Notes under the pieces: model-generated | Told to the model about the DNA's origin: nothing | The model's input: the letters and a program-made list of their open reading frames with translations, nothing else | The model's database searches: none | Part shown: positions 1 through 5,953 of the stretch, in pieces | How positions within the stretch are numbered: the stretch's first letter is position 1 | Layout: every line of letters starts with the position of its first letter | Translations under genes and position numbers: made by a program | Source of the DNA: CAXXOK01 sp001604115 | GTDB lineage: Bacteria; Bacillota; Clostridia; Christensenellales; Aristaeellaceae | Assembly (NCBI GenBank): GCA_034928535.1 | Contig: JAYFOV010000006.1 | Span: forward strand, 1 to 5,990 | Direction of reading: 5' to 3' | DNA: 5,990 nucleotides

Positions 1-1
1 G

Positions 2-31
2 AAGCGGCGCTTCCTTCGGGAAGCGCCGCTT
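2..31 (-). terminator. Perfect 13-bp hairpin, probable terminator of the cellobiose phosphorylase unit
   Basis: Bases 2-14 and 19-31 are perfectly complementary, with a four-base loop at 15-18. Read on the plus strand the loop is TTCG closed by C-G, the very stable cUUCGg tetraloop; on the minus strand it is CGAA. The stem lies about 60 bases beyond the phosphorylase stop codon. On the minus strand the T-tract would fall left of base 1 and cannot be seen. On the plus strand only TTT follows (30-32). It could therefore be a bidirectional terminator, or belong to an unseen plus-strand gene to the left. The hairpin is certain; the direction is inferred. Confidence 0.7.
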
Positions 32-91
32 TGCAAAATTCGGGCATATAGCCCATGAACCGGCATCCATCCTGCTGTGCAGCCCTGTGCA

Positions 92-2533
92 TCAGTCGAT
101 GGTCACCTCAATGTGGAGCACTTTCCCTGTGCCATCCGGTGTGGGTATGGTCTGCCCGGCAATAGGCTGTCCCTCTACGCTCACCTTCACAACGCCCTTT
201 TCGCCGCCGCTCCGGTTGCTGATCTTGATCTCATATACATTACCGCGGAACTCGCGGTGGATGTTCAAATCCACAATATGCGAAGGCAAGCAGGGGTCAA
301 TCATCAAACCGTCAAACTGCGGTTTTACGCCCAGCATCGCCTGTGCAACGGCGTGGAAATTCCATGCCGCCGTCCCTGTGAGCCAGCTGTTTTTGGCTTC
401 GCCCGGCCGAAAGCTCTCTTTCCCATTCACAGTCTGACTGTAGACGTAGGGCTCGGTACGGTGCAACTGCTGATCCTCAATATAGGCGGGGGCGATGCGC
501 CGGTACACATCAAAAGCGCGGTCGCCATGCCCCAACTCTGTTTCAGCAATCATGATCCATGGGTTGTTATGGCAGAACACCGATCCGTTTTCTTTGTAAC
601 CAGGCGGGTAGGAGCTGATTTCGCCCAGGTTCAAATGATAGCTTTGGTATGCCGGCCAGTTGAGCACAACGCCGTAGTCGAACAAAAGATGTTTGCGCGT
701 TGCGTCCAGTGCTTTTTGCGCCATGCCGTTTTCCTTGCCTACCCCTGCCATGACGCACATCCCTTGCGGCTCGATGAAGATTTTCCCTTCCTCACAGCAA
801 TCAGAGCCCACTTTGTCGCCATTGGCGTCATAAGCACGCAGGAACCAATCGCCATCCCAGCCATGCTGCTGGATCGCTTCGGTCATCTGAGCCTTTTGCG
901 CGCGGGCAAAGGCTGCTTCATCCGGGTGGCCTGCCAGCTCAAAAAGCTTAGCGTAATCCTCTGCCACGCCCACAAACATCCCGGCAATAAACACGCTTTC
1001 TGCAATGCCGGTGTCGTTGTTTGTCACCGTTTGAAAGCTCTCGCCCGGCTCCGCGGAAAAACAGTTCAGGTTGAGACAATCGTTCCAGTCGGCACGGCCG
1101 ATGAGTGGCAGCCCGTGCGGGCCGCAGTGTTCCGCCGTATAGTGGAAGGCGCGACGCAGGTGCTCCAGCATAGGGGCAGCCAGGGATGCGTCGTTATCAA
1201 AATCGACCATCTCCTGCAGAAGCGCCGTATCGCCTGTTTCCTTGATGTATGCACTAACGGCATAGATCAGCCACAGGGGATCATCATTGAAGCCGCTGCC
1301 CACATCCAGGTTGCCGCGCTTGGTGAGCGGTTGGTACTGGTGGTAGGCGCTGCCATCCGGGAACTGCGTGGCTGCAATGTCCAAAATCCTGTCGCGAGCA
1401 CGCTCCGGGATCAGGTGCACAAACCCCAGCAGATCCTGGCTGCAATCCCGGAAACCCATGCCGCGCCCGATGCCGCTTTCAAAAAAGCTGGCCGAGCGGC
1501 TCATGTTGAAGGTGACCATGCACTGGTACTGATTCCAGATATTCACCTGTCGGTTGAGCTTTTCATCCGCCGATTCGATGGTGAAATGCCCCAAAAGCCG
1601 CGTCCAGTAATCCCGCAGTGTTTGCAGGTGCGCTTCAAACTGCGCGTCTGTTTGGAACGCTGCCAGCAAAGCATGCGCATCGGTTTTGTTGATCACGCCC
1701 GGCGATACGAACTTCTGATCCTGTGGGCTCTCGCAAAAACCCAGCACAAAAATGTAACTTACGCTTTGCCCCGGAGCCAGCCTGGCGCGGATGCAGTGGC
1801 TGGCGATGGGCGCCCAGCCGTGCGCATCGCTGTTGCGGGGGCGATCCTCCATCACAGCATCCGGCTTGTCAAAGCCGTTATAAAGCCCCATGAAGGTTTC
1901 ACGATCCGTATCATAGCCATCCACTTTGGCATTGACAGCATACACTGCGTAATGATTGCGGCGCTCGCGGTACTCGCTCTTGTGGTACAGTGTTGCGCCG
2001 CCATCCTCGATTTCCATCTCCGCCAGCGCGTAGTTACGCTGGAAGTTGGTCGAATCATCCAGTGCATTCCACAAGCAAAACTCTACAAAGCTGAAAAGGC
2101 TCACGGATTTTTCCGCGTCGCTCTCGTTGGTCAGGGTCAGGCGGGTCACCTCGGCGCGAAAGCCGTGCGGCACCATGGAGCACTGCTCGGCCTTGAGGCC
2201 GTTTTTGTTGGAGGCGATGGTAGTGTAGCCCATGCCATGGCGGCACTCATAGTGATCCAGCGGTGTTTGCGTGGGTTTCCACCCGGGATTCCATACCGTT
2301 TGCCCATCACGCAGGTAAAAATACTTGCCACCGGCATCGGTGGGCACATTATTGTAGCGATAGCGCGTCAGGCGCAACATACGCGCATCCTTATAAAAGG
2401 AATAGCCTCCCGACGTGTTGCTGATGAGAGAAAAAAATTCCTCCCCGCCAAGGTAGTTGATCCAGGGGTAAGGCGTGTCCGGCCTGGTAATCACAAACTC
2501 CCTGCGGGCATCATCAAAGTGGCCATAGTTCAT
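92..2533 (-). CDS. cbp: Cellobiose phosphorylase (glycoside hydrolase family 94)
   Basis: An 813-residue cytoplasmic enzyme with no signal peptide. It catalyses the inverting reaction cellobiose + phosphate = alpha-glucose 1-phosphate + glucose, saving ATP in cellobiose catabolism. The layout fits GH94: N-terminal beta-sandwich (about 1-270), helical linker, (alpha/alpha)6 barrel (about 320-735), C-terminal beta domain. The start MNYGHFDDAR and the block ISNTSGGYSFYKDAR are typical of the family. Key residues correspond, by recalled numbering of the Cellvibrio gilvus enzyme, to R346, R357 and D363 (RGMGFRD; R351/R362/D368), W483 and general acid D485 (ADWNDCLN; W488/D490), E638, Y642, K647 and H655 (E649/Y653/K658/H666), Q700, and T719-G720 (T731/G732). 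Length matches cellobiose phosphorylases (about 810-820) and is well below cellodextrin phosphorylases (about 980). The acceptor-site residues favour cellobiose over chitobiose or laminaribiose, though a related disaccharide is not excluded. The start at 2533 is chosen for its AGGAGG; a further in-frame ATG at 2620 lacks one. The gene lies downstream of, and on the same strand as, a LacI-type regulator. Confidence 0.95.
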   Translation of the reverse strand: MNYGHFDDARREFVITRPDTPYPWINYLGGEEFFSLISNTSGGYSFYKDARMLRLTRYRYNNVPTDAGGKYFYLRDGQTVWNPGWKPTQTPLDHYECRHGMGYTTIASNKNGLKAEQCSMVPHGFRAEVTRLTLTNESDAEKSVSLFSFVEFCLWNALDDSTNFQRNYALAEMEIEDGGATLYHKSEYRERRNHYAVYAVNAKVDGYDTDRETFMGLYNGFDKPDAVMEDRPRNSDAHGWAPIASHCIRARLAPGQSVSYIFVLGFCESPQDQKFVSPGVINKTDAHALLAAFQTDAQFEAHLQTLRDYWTRLLGHFTIESADEKLNRQVNIWNQYQCMVTFNMSRSASFFESGIGRGMGFRDCSQDLLGFVHLIPERARDRILDIAATQFPDGSAYHQYQPLTKRGNLDVGSGFNDDPLWLIYAVSAYIKETGDTALLQEMVDFDNDASLAAPMLEHLRRAFHYTAEHCGPHGLPLIGRADWNDCLNLNCFSAEPGESFQTVTNNDTGIAESVFIAGMFVGVAEDYAKLFELAGHPDEAAFARAQKAQMTEAIQQHGWDGDWFLRAYDANGDKVGSDCCEEGKIFIEPQGMCVMAGVGKENGMAQKALDATRKHLLFDYGVVLNWPAYQSYHLNLGEISSYPPGYKENGSVFCHNNPWIMIAETELGHGDRAFDVYRRIAPAYIEDQQLHRTEPYVYSQTVNGKESFRPGEAKNSWLTGTAAWNFHAVAQAMLGVKPQFDGLMIDPCLPSHIVDLNIHREFRGNVYEIKISNRSGGEKGVVKVSVEGQPIAGQTIPTPDGTGKVLHIEVTID

Positions 2534-2542
2534 GGGGTCGAT

Positions 2543-2548
2543 CCTCCT
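2543..2548 (-). promoter_or_regulatory. Ribosome binding site of the cellobiose phosphorylase gene
   Basis: A perfect AGGAGG on the minus strand sits 9 bases before the ATG at 2533. It decides this start over the in-frame ATG 29 codons upstream at 2620, which has no such site and would add a non-homologous Arg/Cys-rich extension. Confidence 0.9.
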
Positions 2549-2638
2549 AAGCGCAACGCAATCACGTCGGTTTTTCTGTGGCTCGCAAGCCGGGCGCAGC
2601 TCTGCGAAACGCTGCGGCAAAAGGGTTCCCGGCGCGGT

Positions 2639-2660
2639 TCGCTGGCGGCTGAGCCAGCGA
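2639..2660. repeat. Perfect 8-bp inverted repeat between the regulator and phosphorylase genes
   Basis: TCGCTGGC (2639-2646) and GCCAGCGA (2653-2660) flank a six-base loop. No T-tract follows on either strand, so it is not a standard terminator. It lies in the 208-bp gap (2534-2741) with other GC-rich dyads: CGCAGC (2596-2601) with GCTGCG (2612-2617), and GCGCC (2723-2727) with GGCGC (2730-2734). It may fold in the lacI-cbp transcript as a processing or attenuation structure, or bind a protein. The function is unknown. Confidence 0.6.
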
Positions 2661-2741
2661 TCTGCACCGGGCAGGGTATCCCATGGCGGCAGGGCTGCCA
2701 GGGATGCATATTCACAAGCGGTGCGCCTTGGCGCCGCCGGC

Positions 2742-3758
2742 TTATGGCGTGATGGTATCCACCGTTTCCCCTTCGATCAGCGAACAGGGAATCACCATGA
2801 TTTCCGGGATGGTGGTCTTGGGGCTTTCAATCAGCGCAACCAGCCTGCGTGCGGCTTCCGCGCCGATCCGGTTGGTATCCTGCCGGATGGTCGTCAGTCG
2901 GGGTTTCATGAGCTGCATCATCGGAATGCCGTCATACCCTGCAATGGAAAGATCCCTTGGAATCTGCAGCCCCAAATCGCTGGCCGCTTCATAGGCGCCC
3001 AATGCGGCATAATCGTCGGAAAGGAGGATGCAGGTCGGCCGGTTTTTCAGAGACATCATCCGTTTGGTGGCACGGTATACCGATGCCGGCTCATTGTACT
3101 CGCACACATCCACATACTCATCCGGTACGTCGATCTCCAACGCACCTGCCGTGCGGTAGAAGGAGCCCAGTCGCGTATCGGTAACCGCGCTCTTGGGTCC
3201 ATGGATGTACGCGATCCTGCGGTGCCCTTTGCTGTAGACATGTTCCACCAGCATCTGCATGCCTGTCACGTTGTTGGACTGCACGCATGTACGGTTGCTG
3301 AACAGGTGATCGATGGTCACGATGGGCAGCTCGCTGTTGACCAGCTGGCTGACTTCCTGATCCAGAAAATCAATGTTCGCAATGCAGATGCCATCCACCT
3401 CACGGTAGTGGCAGTGCTCCAGGTAGGTCATCGTGCTTTCGCCCATATTATGGCTGATAAAGGTAATATCATATCCGTTGCGCTCCGCTTCTTTTTTGAA
3501 GCTCTCCAGCACAAAGGAAAAAAAGGCGTGCGTCAGACCGCTCTGTCGATCATCGGTGAACAGCACGCCCATATTGTAGCTGCGTTTGGTTTTCAGTGCA
3601 CGGGCATGGGAATTGGGATAATACCCAATCTCCTTGGCTGCCAGCGTGACCGCCTCCCGTGTGGCTTCGCTGATGTCCGTATAGCCATTGAGCGCCTTGC
3701 TGACCGTCGAGATAGAGAGCCCGCAACGCTTGGACAGTTCCCGAATGGTTACCGCCAT
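2742..3758 (-). CDS. LacI-family transcriptional regulator, probable repressor of cellobiose use
   Basis: A 338-residue protein with the classic LacI/GalR layout. The N-terminal helix-turn-helix (about 4-28) contains TIRELSKRCGLS and STVSKALNG. The hinge (about 45-60) contains GYYPNSHARAL, whose Leu-55 matches the minor-groove-intercalating hinge leucine of the family. A periplasmic-binding-protein-like effector and dimerisation domain follows (about 62-330), with SDDYAALGAYEAASDLGL, SIAGYDG and the closing TTIRQDTNRIG-AA block, all typical of sugar-binding members. The start at 3758 is chosen because GGAGGT lies 6 bases upstream and the HTH begins directly after it; an in-frame ATG at 3809 would add 17 unrelated residues. 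It lies immediately upstream of the GH94 gene on the same strand, so control of that gene by cellobiose or a related sugar is a reasonable inference. Effector and operator are unknown. It has its own promoter and is probably autoregulated. Confidence 0.93.
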   Translation of the reverse strand: MAVTIRELSKRCGLSISTVSKALNGYTDISEATREAVTLAAKEIGYYPNSHARALKTKRSYNMGVLFTDDRQSGLTHAFFSFVLESFKKEAERNGYDITFISHNMGESTMTYLEHCHYREVDGICIANIDFLDQEVSQLVNSELPIVTIDHLFSNRTCVQSNNVTGMQMLVEHVYSKGHRRIAYIHGPKSAVTDTRLGSFYRTAGALEIDVPDEYVDVCEYNEPASVYRATKRMMSLKNRPTCILLSDDYAALGAYEAASDLGLQIPRDLSIAGYDGIPMMQLMKPRLTTIRQDTNRIGAEAARRLVALIESPKTTIPEIMVIPCSLIEGETVDTITP

Positions 3759-3764
3759 GGTGAT

Positions 3765-3770
3765 ACCTCC
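3765..3770 (-). promoter_or_regulatory. Ribosome binding site of the LacI-family gene
   Basis: GGAGGT on the minus strand, preceded by further Gs, is 6 bases from the ATG at 3758. It supports this start over the ATG at 3809. Confidence 0.88.
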
Positions 3771-3837
3771 CCCTCTCCGATGCTCGGTCAAACCTGATAG
3801 GACACCCAAAATGAACTACATCGTTTTCGGCTATCAT

Positions 3838-3866
3838 AGTATAACGCCTATTTTCTGAAAATGCAA
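3838..3866 (-). promoter_or_regulatory. Sigma-70/SigA-type promoter of the lacI-cbp unit
   Basis: On the minus strand, TTGCAT (3866-3861) and TATACT (3843-3838) are separated by exactly 17 bases. Transcription should start near 3831, giving a leader of roughly 73 bases before the regulator ATG. A perfect odd palindrome CTAT-C-ATAG (3831-3839) overlaps the -10 edge and the start point, a position where a repressor would block transcription. Confidence 0.8.
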
Positions 3867-3976
3867 GCATGAAATGAGGTAAGCCGGCTTTGCCCCAACC
3901 CATTGATTTATTTCACTTTTTAGCTATCGCGTGATACATGGAAAGGGATGTGCCCGAGCACAAAGCACACGGCACG

Positions 3977-3988
3977 AAAAACGTTTTT
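3977..3988. promoter_or_regulatory. Perfect 12-bp palindrome with central CG, candidate LacI-family operator
   Basis: AAAAACGTTTTT is perfectly self-complementary. LacI/GalR-family operators are commonly A/T-rich palindromes with a central CG pair, so the form fits. CAC (3973-3975) and GTG (3989-3991) extend the symmetry with a one-base offset. A partial match sharing CGAAAACG on the minus strand lies just downstream of the lacI -10 (3822-3829). The palindrome is about 110 bp upstream of the lacI -35, so direct steric repression is unlikely from this site alone. Assignment to this regulator is inference. Confidence 0.4.
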
Positions 3989-4150
3989 GTGAAAACCTCA
4001 TTGCAATTTGCTCATCATGCAAAGATCCCGGCAGCGTTTTGTAGAACTTGGGGACTTATCGCCCCAAACCCACCTTCCCACATTTATACCCACGCAGGTC
4101 AACCATGCAGCCGATTGGACGCATCGCTTGTGAATCCTTCATTTCTGGCC

Positions 4151-4188
4151 TTTCGATCCTGATTTCGAATATTTTCGGACGGTTTTCG
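4151..4188. repeat. Four TTTCG repeats at helical spacing
   Basis: TTTCG occurs at 4151, 4163, 4173 and 4184, with start-to-start steps of 12, 10 and 11 bases. Weaker flanking copies are TTTCT (4142) and TTTCC (4197). Short T-tracts repeating about once per helical turn can bend DNA or form an array of protein sites. The array ends about 60 bp upstream of the P1 -35. Confidence 0.45.
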
Positions 4189-4211
4189 CCGCTGCGTTTC
4201 CGGTCAGTCGG

Positions 4212-4229
4212 TTGTGTTTCTGATCACAA
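4212..4229. promoter_or_regulatory. CRP/FNR-family-like binding dyad
   Basis: The core is TGTGT-N6-TCACA (4213-4228), nine of ten matches to the TGTGA-N6-TCACA consensus shared by CRP and several Firmicute FNR/CRP-type regulators. Outer bases extend it to TTGTG/CACAA. The centre (4220.5) is about 62 bp before the start point predicted for P1, the spacing of class I activation. That a CRP/FNR-type protein binds here is inferred. Confidence 0.4.
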
Positions 4230-4247
4230 AGCCGTCCCTGCTTGGCA

Positions 4248-4276
4248 TTGTGTAAGGCACACACATGTGTTACAAT
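4248..4276 (+). promoter_or_regulatory. Candidate distal guaB promoter P1 (extended -10)
   Basis: TACAAT (4271-4276) is preceded by TGT, giving an extended -10. A weak -35, TTGTGT (4248-4253), lies 17 bases upstream. The spacer contains the perfect palindrome ACACATGTGT (4261-4270). Predicted start is near 4283, leaving a leader of about 135 bases before guaB. The poor -35 beside an activator-like dyad suggests a regulated promoter. Confidence 0.45.
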
Positions 4277-4358
4277 CAGGCCGAAACCATAATCTTGGGG
4301 CGCTGGCCTAAACACAAGCCTGCAGCGTGGTACTGCCCGCAACCCGGATTTACTTGCA

Positions 4359-4388
4359 TTGACATCCCCCCCCTGACGCTGGTAAAAT
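4359..4388 (+). promoter_or_regulatory. guaB: Proximal guaB promoter P2
   Basis: A perfect TTGACA (4359-4364) and TAAAAT (4383-4388, five of six to consensus) are 18 bases apart. The spacer includes eight consecutive Cs (4366-4373). Predicted start is near 4395, giving a short leader of about 24 bases with no room for a riboswitch. This is the best promoter for guaB. Confidence 0.75.
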
Positions 4389-4404
4389 AGCCGCAATACA
4401 TTTG

Positions 4405-4410
4405 AAAGGA
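4405..4410 (+). promoter_or_regulatory. guaB: Ribosome binding site deciding the guaB start
   Basis: AAAGGA ends 8 bases before the ATG at 4419. The in-frame ATG at 4410 overlaps the last base of this site and could not use it, so the 4419 start is preferred. Confidence 0.75.
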
Positions 4411-4418
4411 TGAGTGTT

Positions 4419-5885
4419 ATGCTAGAAGAGAACCTCCGTACGGGGCTCACTTTTGATGATGTGCTACTGATCCCTGCCAAGAGCGAAACATTGCCCCGCG
4501 ATGTAGATACGGCTGTGCAGCTGGTGCCGGGCGTCAAGCTGAACATACCGCTTTTGTCCGCCGCAATGGACACCGTGACCGATGCCCGCATGGCCATTGC
4601 CATGGCCCGCGAAGGCGGTCTGGGCATCATCCATAAAAACATGACCATTGAGGAGCAAGCCGCTCAGGTCGATAAGGTCAAGCGCAGTGAACATGGCGTG
4701 ATCACGGATCCGTTCTTTCTCTCGCCTGACCATCTGGTGCGGGATGCAGAGGAGCTGATGGCACGCTACCGCATCAGCGGTGTGCCCATCACACGCGGCA
4801 AGAAGCTGGTCGGCATCCTCACCAACCGCGATCTCCGGTTTGAAACCGATGATAGTCGCCGCATCGAGGAAGTCATGACCAGCAAAAACCTCATCACCGC
4901 GCCGGTGGGGACAACCCTTCAGGAGGCCAAACAGCTGCTGGCCGAGCACCGCATTGAAAAACTGCCCATCGTAAACGATCAGTACGAGCTATGCGGGCTC
5001 ATCACCATCAAGGATATCGAGAAAACCTCCAAATACCCCCACTCGGCCAAGGATGTGAGCGGTCGCCTGCTGTGCGGCGCGGCAGTCGGCATCACCGGGG
5101 ACAGTCTGGAACGTGTCGCCGCACTCATTGCAGCCAAGGTGGATGTGATCTCCATCGACACCGCGCACGCACACAGCAAGGGTGCTCTGGAAATGCTCTC
5201 CCGCATCCGTGCCGCCTATCCCAACACGCCCATCATCGCCGGCAACGTGGCCACGCGGGATGCGACTCGTGCGTTGATTGACGCCGGCGCAAGCAGCATC
5301 AAAGTCGGCATTGGCCCCGGCAGCATTTGCACCACACGCGTGGTGTCCGGTATCGGTGTGCCCCAGATCACGGCTGTTGCGGACTGCGCAAACGAAGCGC
5401 AAAAATCCGGCATTACTGTGATTGCCGATGGAGGCATCAAGTACTCCGGCGATATCCCCAAAGCCATTGCCGCCGGTGCGCATGCAGTTATGATCGGCTC
5501 ACTTTTGGCCGGTGTGGAGGAAAGCCCCGGCTCCATGGAAATTTATCAGGGGCGCAGCTTTAAAGTGTACCGCGGCATGGGCAGCCTGGGTGCCATGCAG
5601 CAGGCGCACGGCAGCAGTGACCGTTACTTCCAGGAAAGCGCCACCAAGCTCGTGCCCGAAGGAGTCGAGGGTCGTGTGCCATACAAAGGCCTGTTGAGCG
5701 AAACTGTGTTTCAGCTGGTGGGTGGCCTGCGCGCTGGCATGTTCTACTGCGGCACGCCCAGCATCGATGATTTGCGGGAGAATGCCCGGTTTATCCGTAT
5801 CACCGGAGCCGGCTTGCAGGAAAGCCACCCGCATGATATCTCCATTACCAAAGAAAGCCCCAACTACTCCCGTCAGGGCATGTAA
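4419..5885 (+). CDS. guaB: Inosine-5'-monophosphate dehydrogenase (GuaB)
   Basis: A 488-residue cytoplasmic tetrameric enzyme. It oxidises IMP to XMP with NAD+, the committed step of guanine nucleotide synthesis. The catalytic TIM barrel opens with LTFDDVLLIPA (10-20). Two CBS domains are inserted (about 95-205), ending in GLITIKDIEK. The barrel resumes with SIDTAHAHS (245-253) for NAD binding, GNVATRDATRALIDAGA, and the catalytic loop GPGSICTTR, whose C304 is the nucleophile that forms the covalent E-XMP intermediate. IADGGIKYSGD (335-345) binds IMP. The mobile flap carries DRYF (401-404), where R402-Y403 match the Arg-Tyr dyad that activates water, then EGVEGRVPYKG. Length equals the usual bacterial form and no key residue is missing. 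It stands alone between its own promoters and terminator. The start at 4419 is preferred to 4410 on ribosome-binding-site spacing. Confidence 0.98.
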   Translation: MLEENLRTGLTFDDVLLIPAKSETLPRDVDTAVQLVPGVKLNIPLLSAAMDTVTDARMAIAMAREGGLGIIHKNMTIEEQAAQVDKVKRSEHGVITDPFFLSPDHLVRDAEELMARYRISGVPITRGKKLVGILTNRDLRFETDDSRRIEEVMTSKNLITAPVGTTLQEAKQLLAEHRIEKLPIVNDQYELCGLITIKDIEKTSKYPHSAKDVSGRLLCGAAVGITGDSLERVAALIAAKVDVISIDTAHAHSKGALEMLSRIRAAYPNTPIIAGNVATRDATRALIDAGASSIKVGIGPGSICTTRVVSGIGVPQITAVADCANEAQKSGITVIADGGIKYSGDIPKAIAAGAHAVMIGSLLAGVEESPGSMEIYQGRSFKVYRGMGSLGAMQQAHGSSDRYFQESATKLVPEGVEGRVPYKGLLSETVFQLVGGLRAGMFYCGTPSIDDLRENARFIRITGAGLQESHPHDISITKESPNYSRQGM

Positions 5886-5899
5886 GCTATTGGCAAAAC

Positions 5900-5953
5900 A
5901 GAAGGCCGATGCGGTAGCCATCCAGTGGATGCGCACCGCAGCGGCCTTCTTTC
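5900..5953 (+). terminator. Long nested hairpin terminator of guaB
   Basis: Fifteen bases after the stop codon, AGAAGGCCG (5900-5908) pairs perfectly with CGGCCTTCT (5942-5950). After one mismatch (5909/5941), TGCGGT (5910-5915) pairs with ACCGCA (5935-5940). At the tip, CATCC (5919-5923) pairs with GGATG (5927-5931) around a three-base loop. The run after the stem is short (TTCTTTC), so this is a strong hairpin with a weak T-tract. A-rich bases before it (5894-5898) could aid termination from the other side. Confidence 0.75.

Larger units (their letters stand above)
3759..4418. other. 660-bp divergent intergenic region without a credible gene
   Basis: It separates the minus-strand lacI-cbp unit from plus-strand guaB. 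It contains the lacI promoter and leader (3759-3866), a near palindrome TATCGCGTGATA (3925-3936), a perfect 12-bp palindrome (3977-3988), a 6-bp inverted repeat TTGGGG/CCCCAA (4048-4067), spaced TTTCG repeats (4151-4188), a CRP/FNR-like dyad (4212-4229) and two candidate guaB promoters (4248-4276 and 4359-4388). The short open frames here lack ribosome binding sites and recognisable protein character. I recognise no riboswitch or known small RNA. Confidence 0.75.

Noticed and set aside
2534..2620. N-terminal extension of the phosphorylase to the ATG at 2620
   Set aside because: It has no ribosome binding site, the extension does not resemble GH94 proteins, and a perfect AGGAGG lies before the ATG at 2533.
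77..2752. Plus-strand open frame of 891 codons opposite the phosphorylase gene
   Set aside because: It is exactly codon-register antisense to a clear GH94 gene, has no protein family character, and is explained by the absence of TTA, CTA and TCA codons on the coding strand.
2532..3797. Plus-strand open frame of 421 codons opposite the LacI-family gene
   Set aside because: Same codon-register shadow; the minus strand gives an unmistakable LacI-type protein with a good ribosome binding site.
4048..4067. TTGGGG/CCCCAA inverted repeat as a terminator
   Set aside because: The 6-bp stem has an eight-base loop and no T-tract on either strand, and no gene ends nearby.
3938..4311. Two overlapping plus-strand small frames (3938-4162 and 4048-4311)
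   Set aside because: Neither has a ribosome binding site; the second starts at TTG. The peptides look random and the second runs through the candidate promoter P1.
4283..4418. Possible purine riboswitch or other leader RNA before guaB
   Set aside because: I see none of the conserved loop sequences of purine or related riboswitches. The main promoter leaves only about 24 bases of leader, and the AGGCC/GGCCT pairing (4278-4309) is too weak to call.
4410..4418. Upstream guaB start at ATG 4410
   Set aside because: It overlaps the last base of the AAAGGA ribosome binding site, leaving no spacing; the ATG at 4419 has a normal 8-base spacer.
4139..4648. Minus-strand frame of 169 codons over the guaB promoter and 5' end
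   Set aside because: It is antisense to conserved guaB sequence over nearly half its length and has no family character or plausible ribosome binding site.
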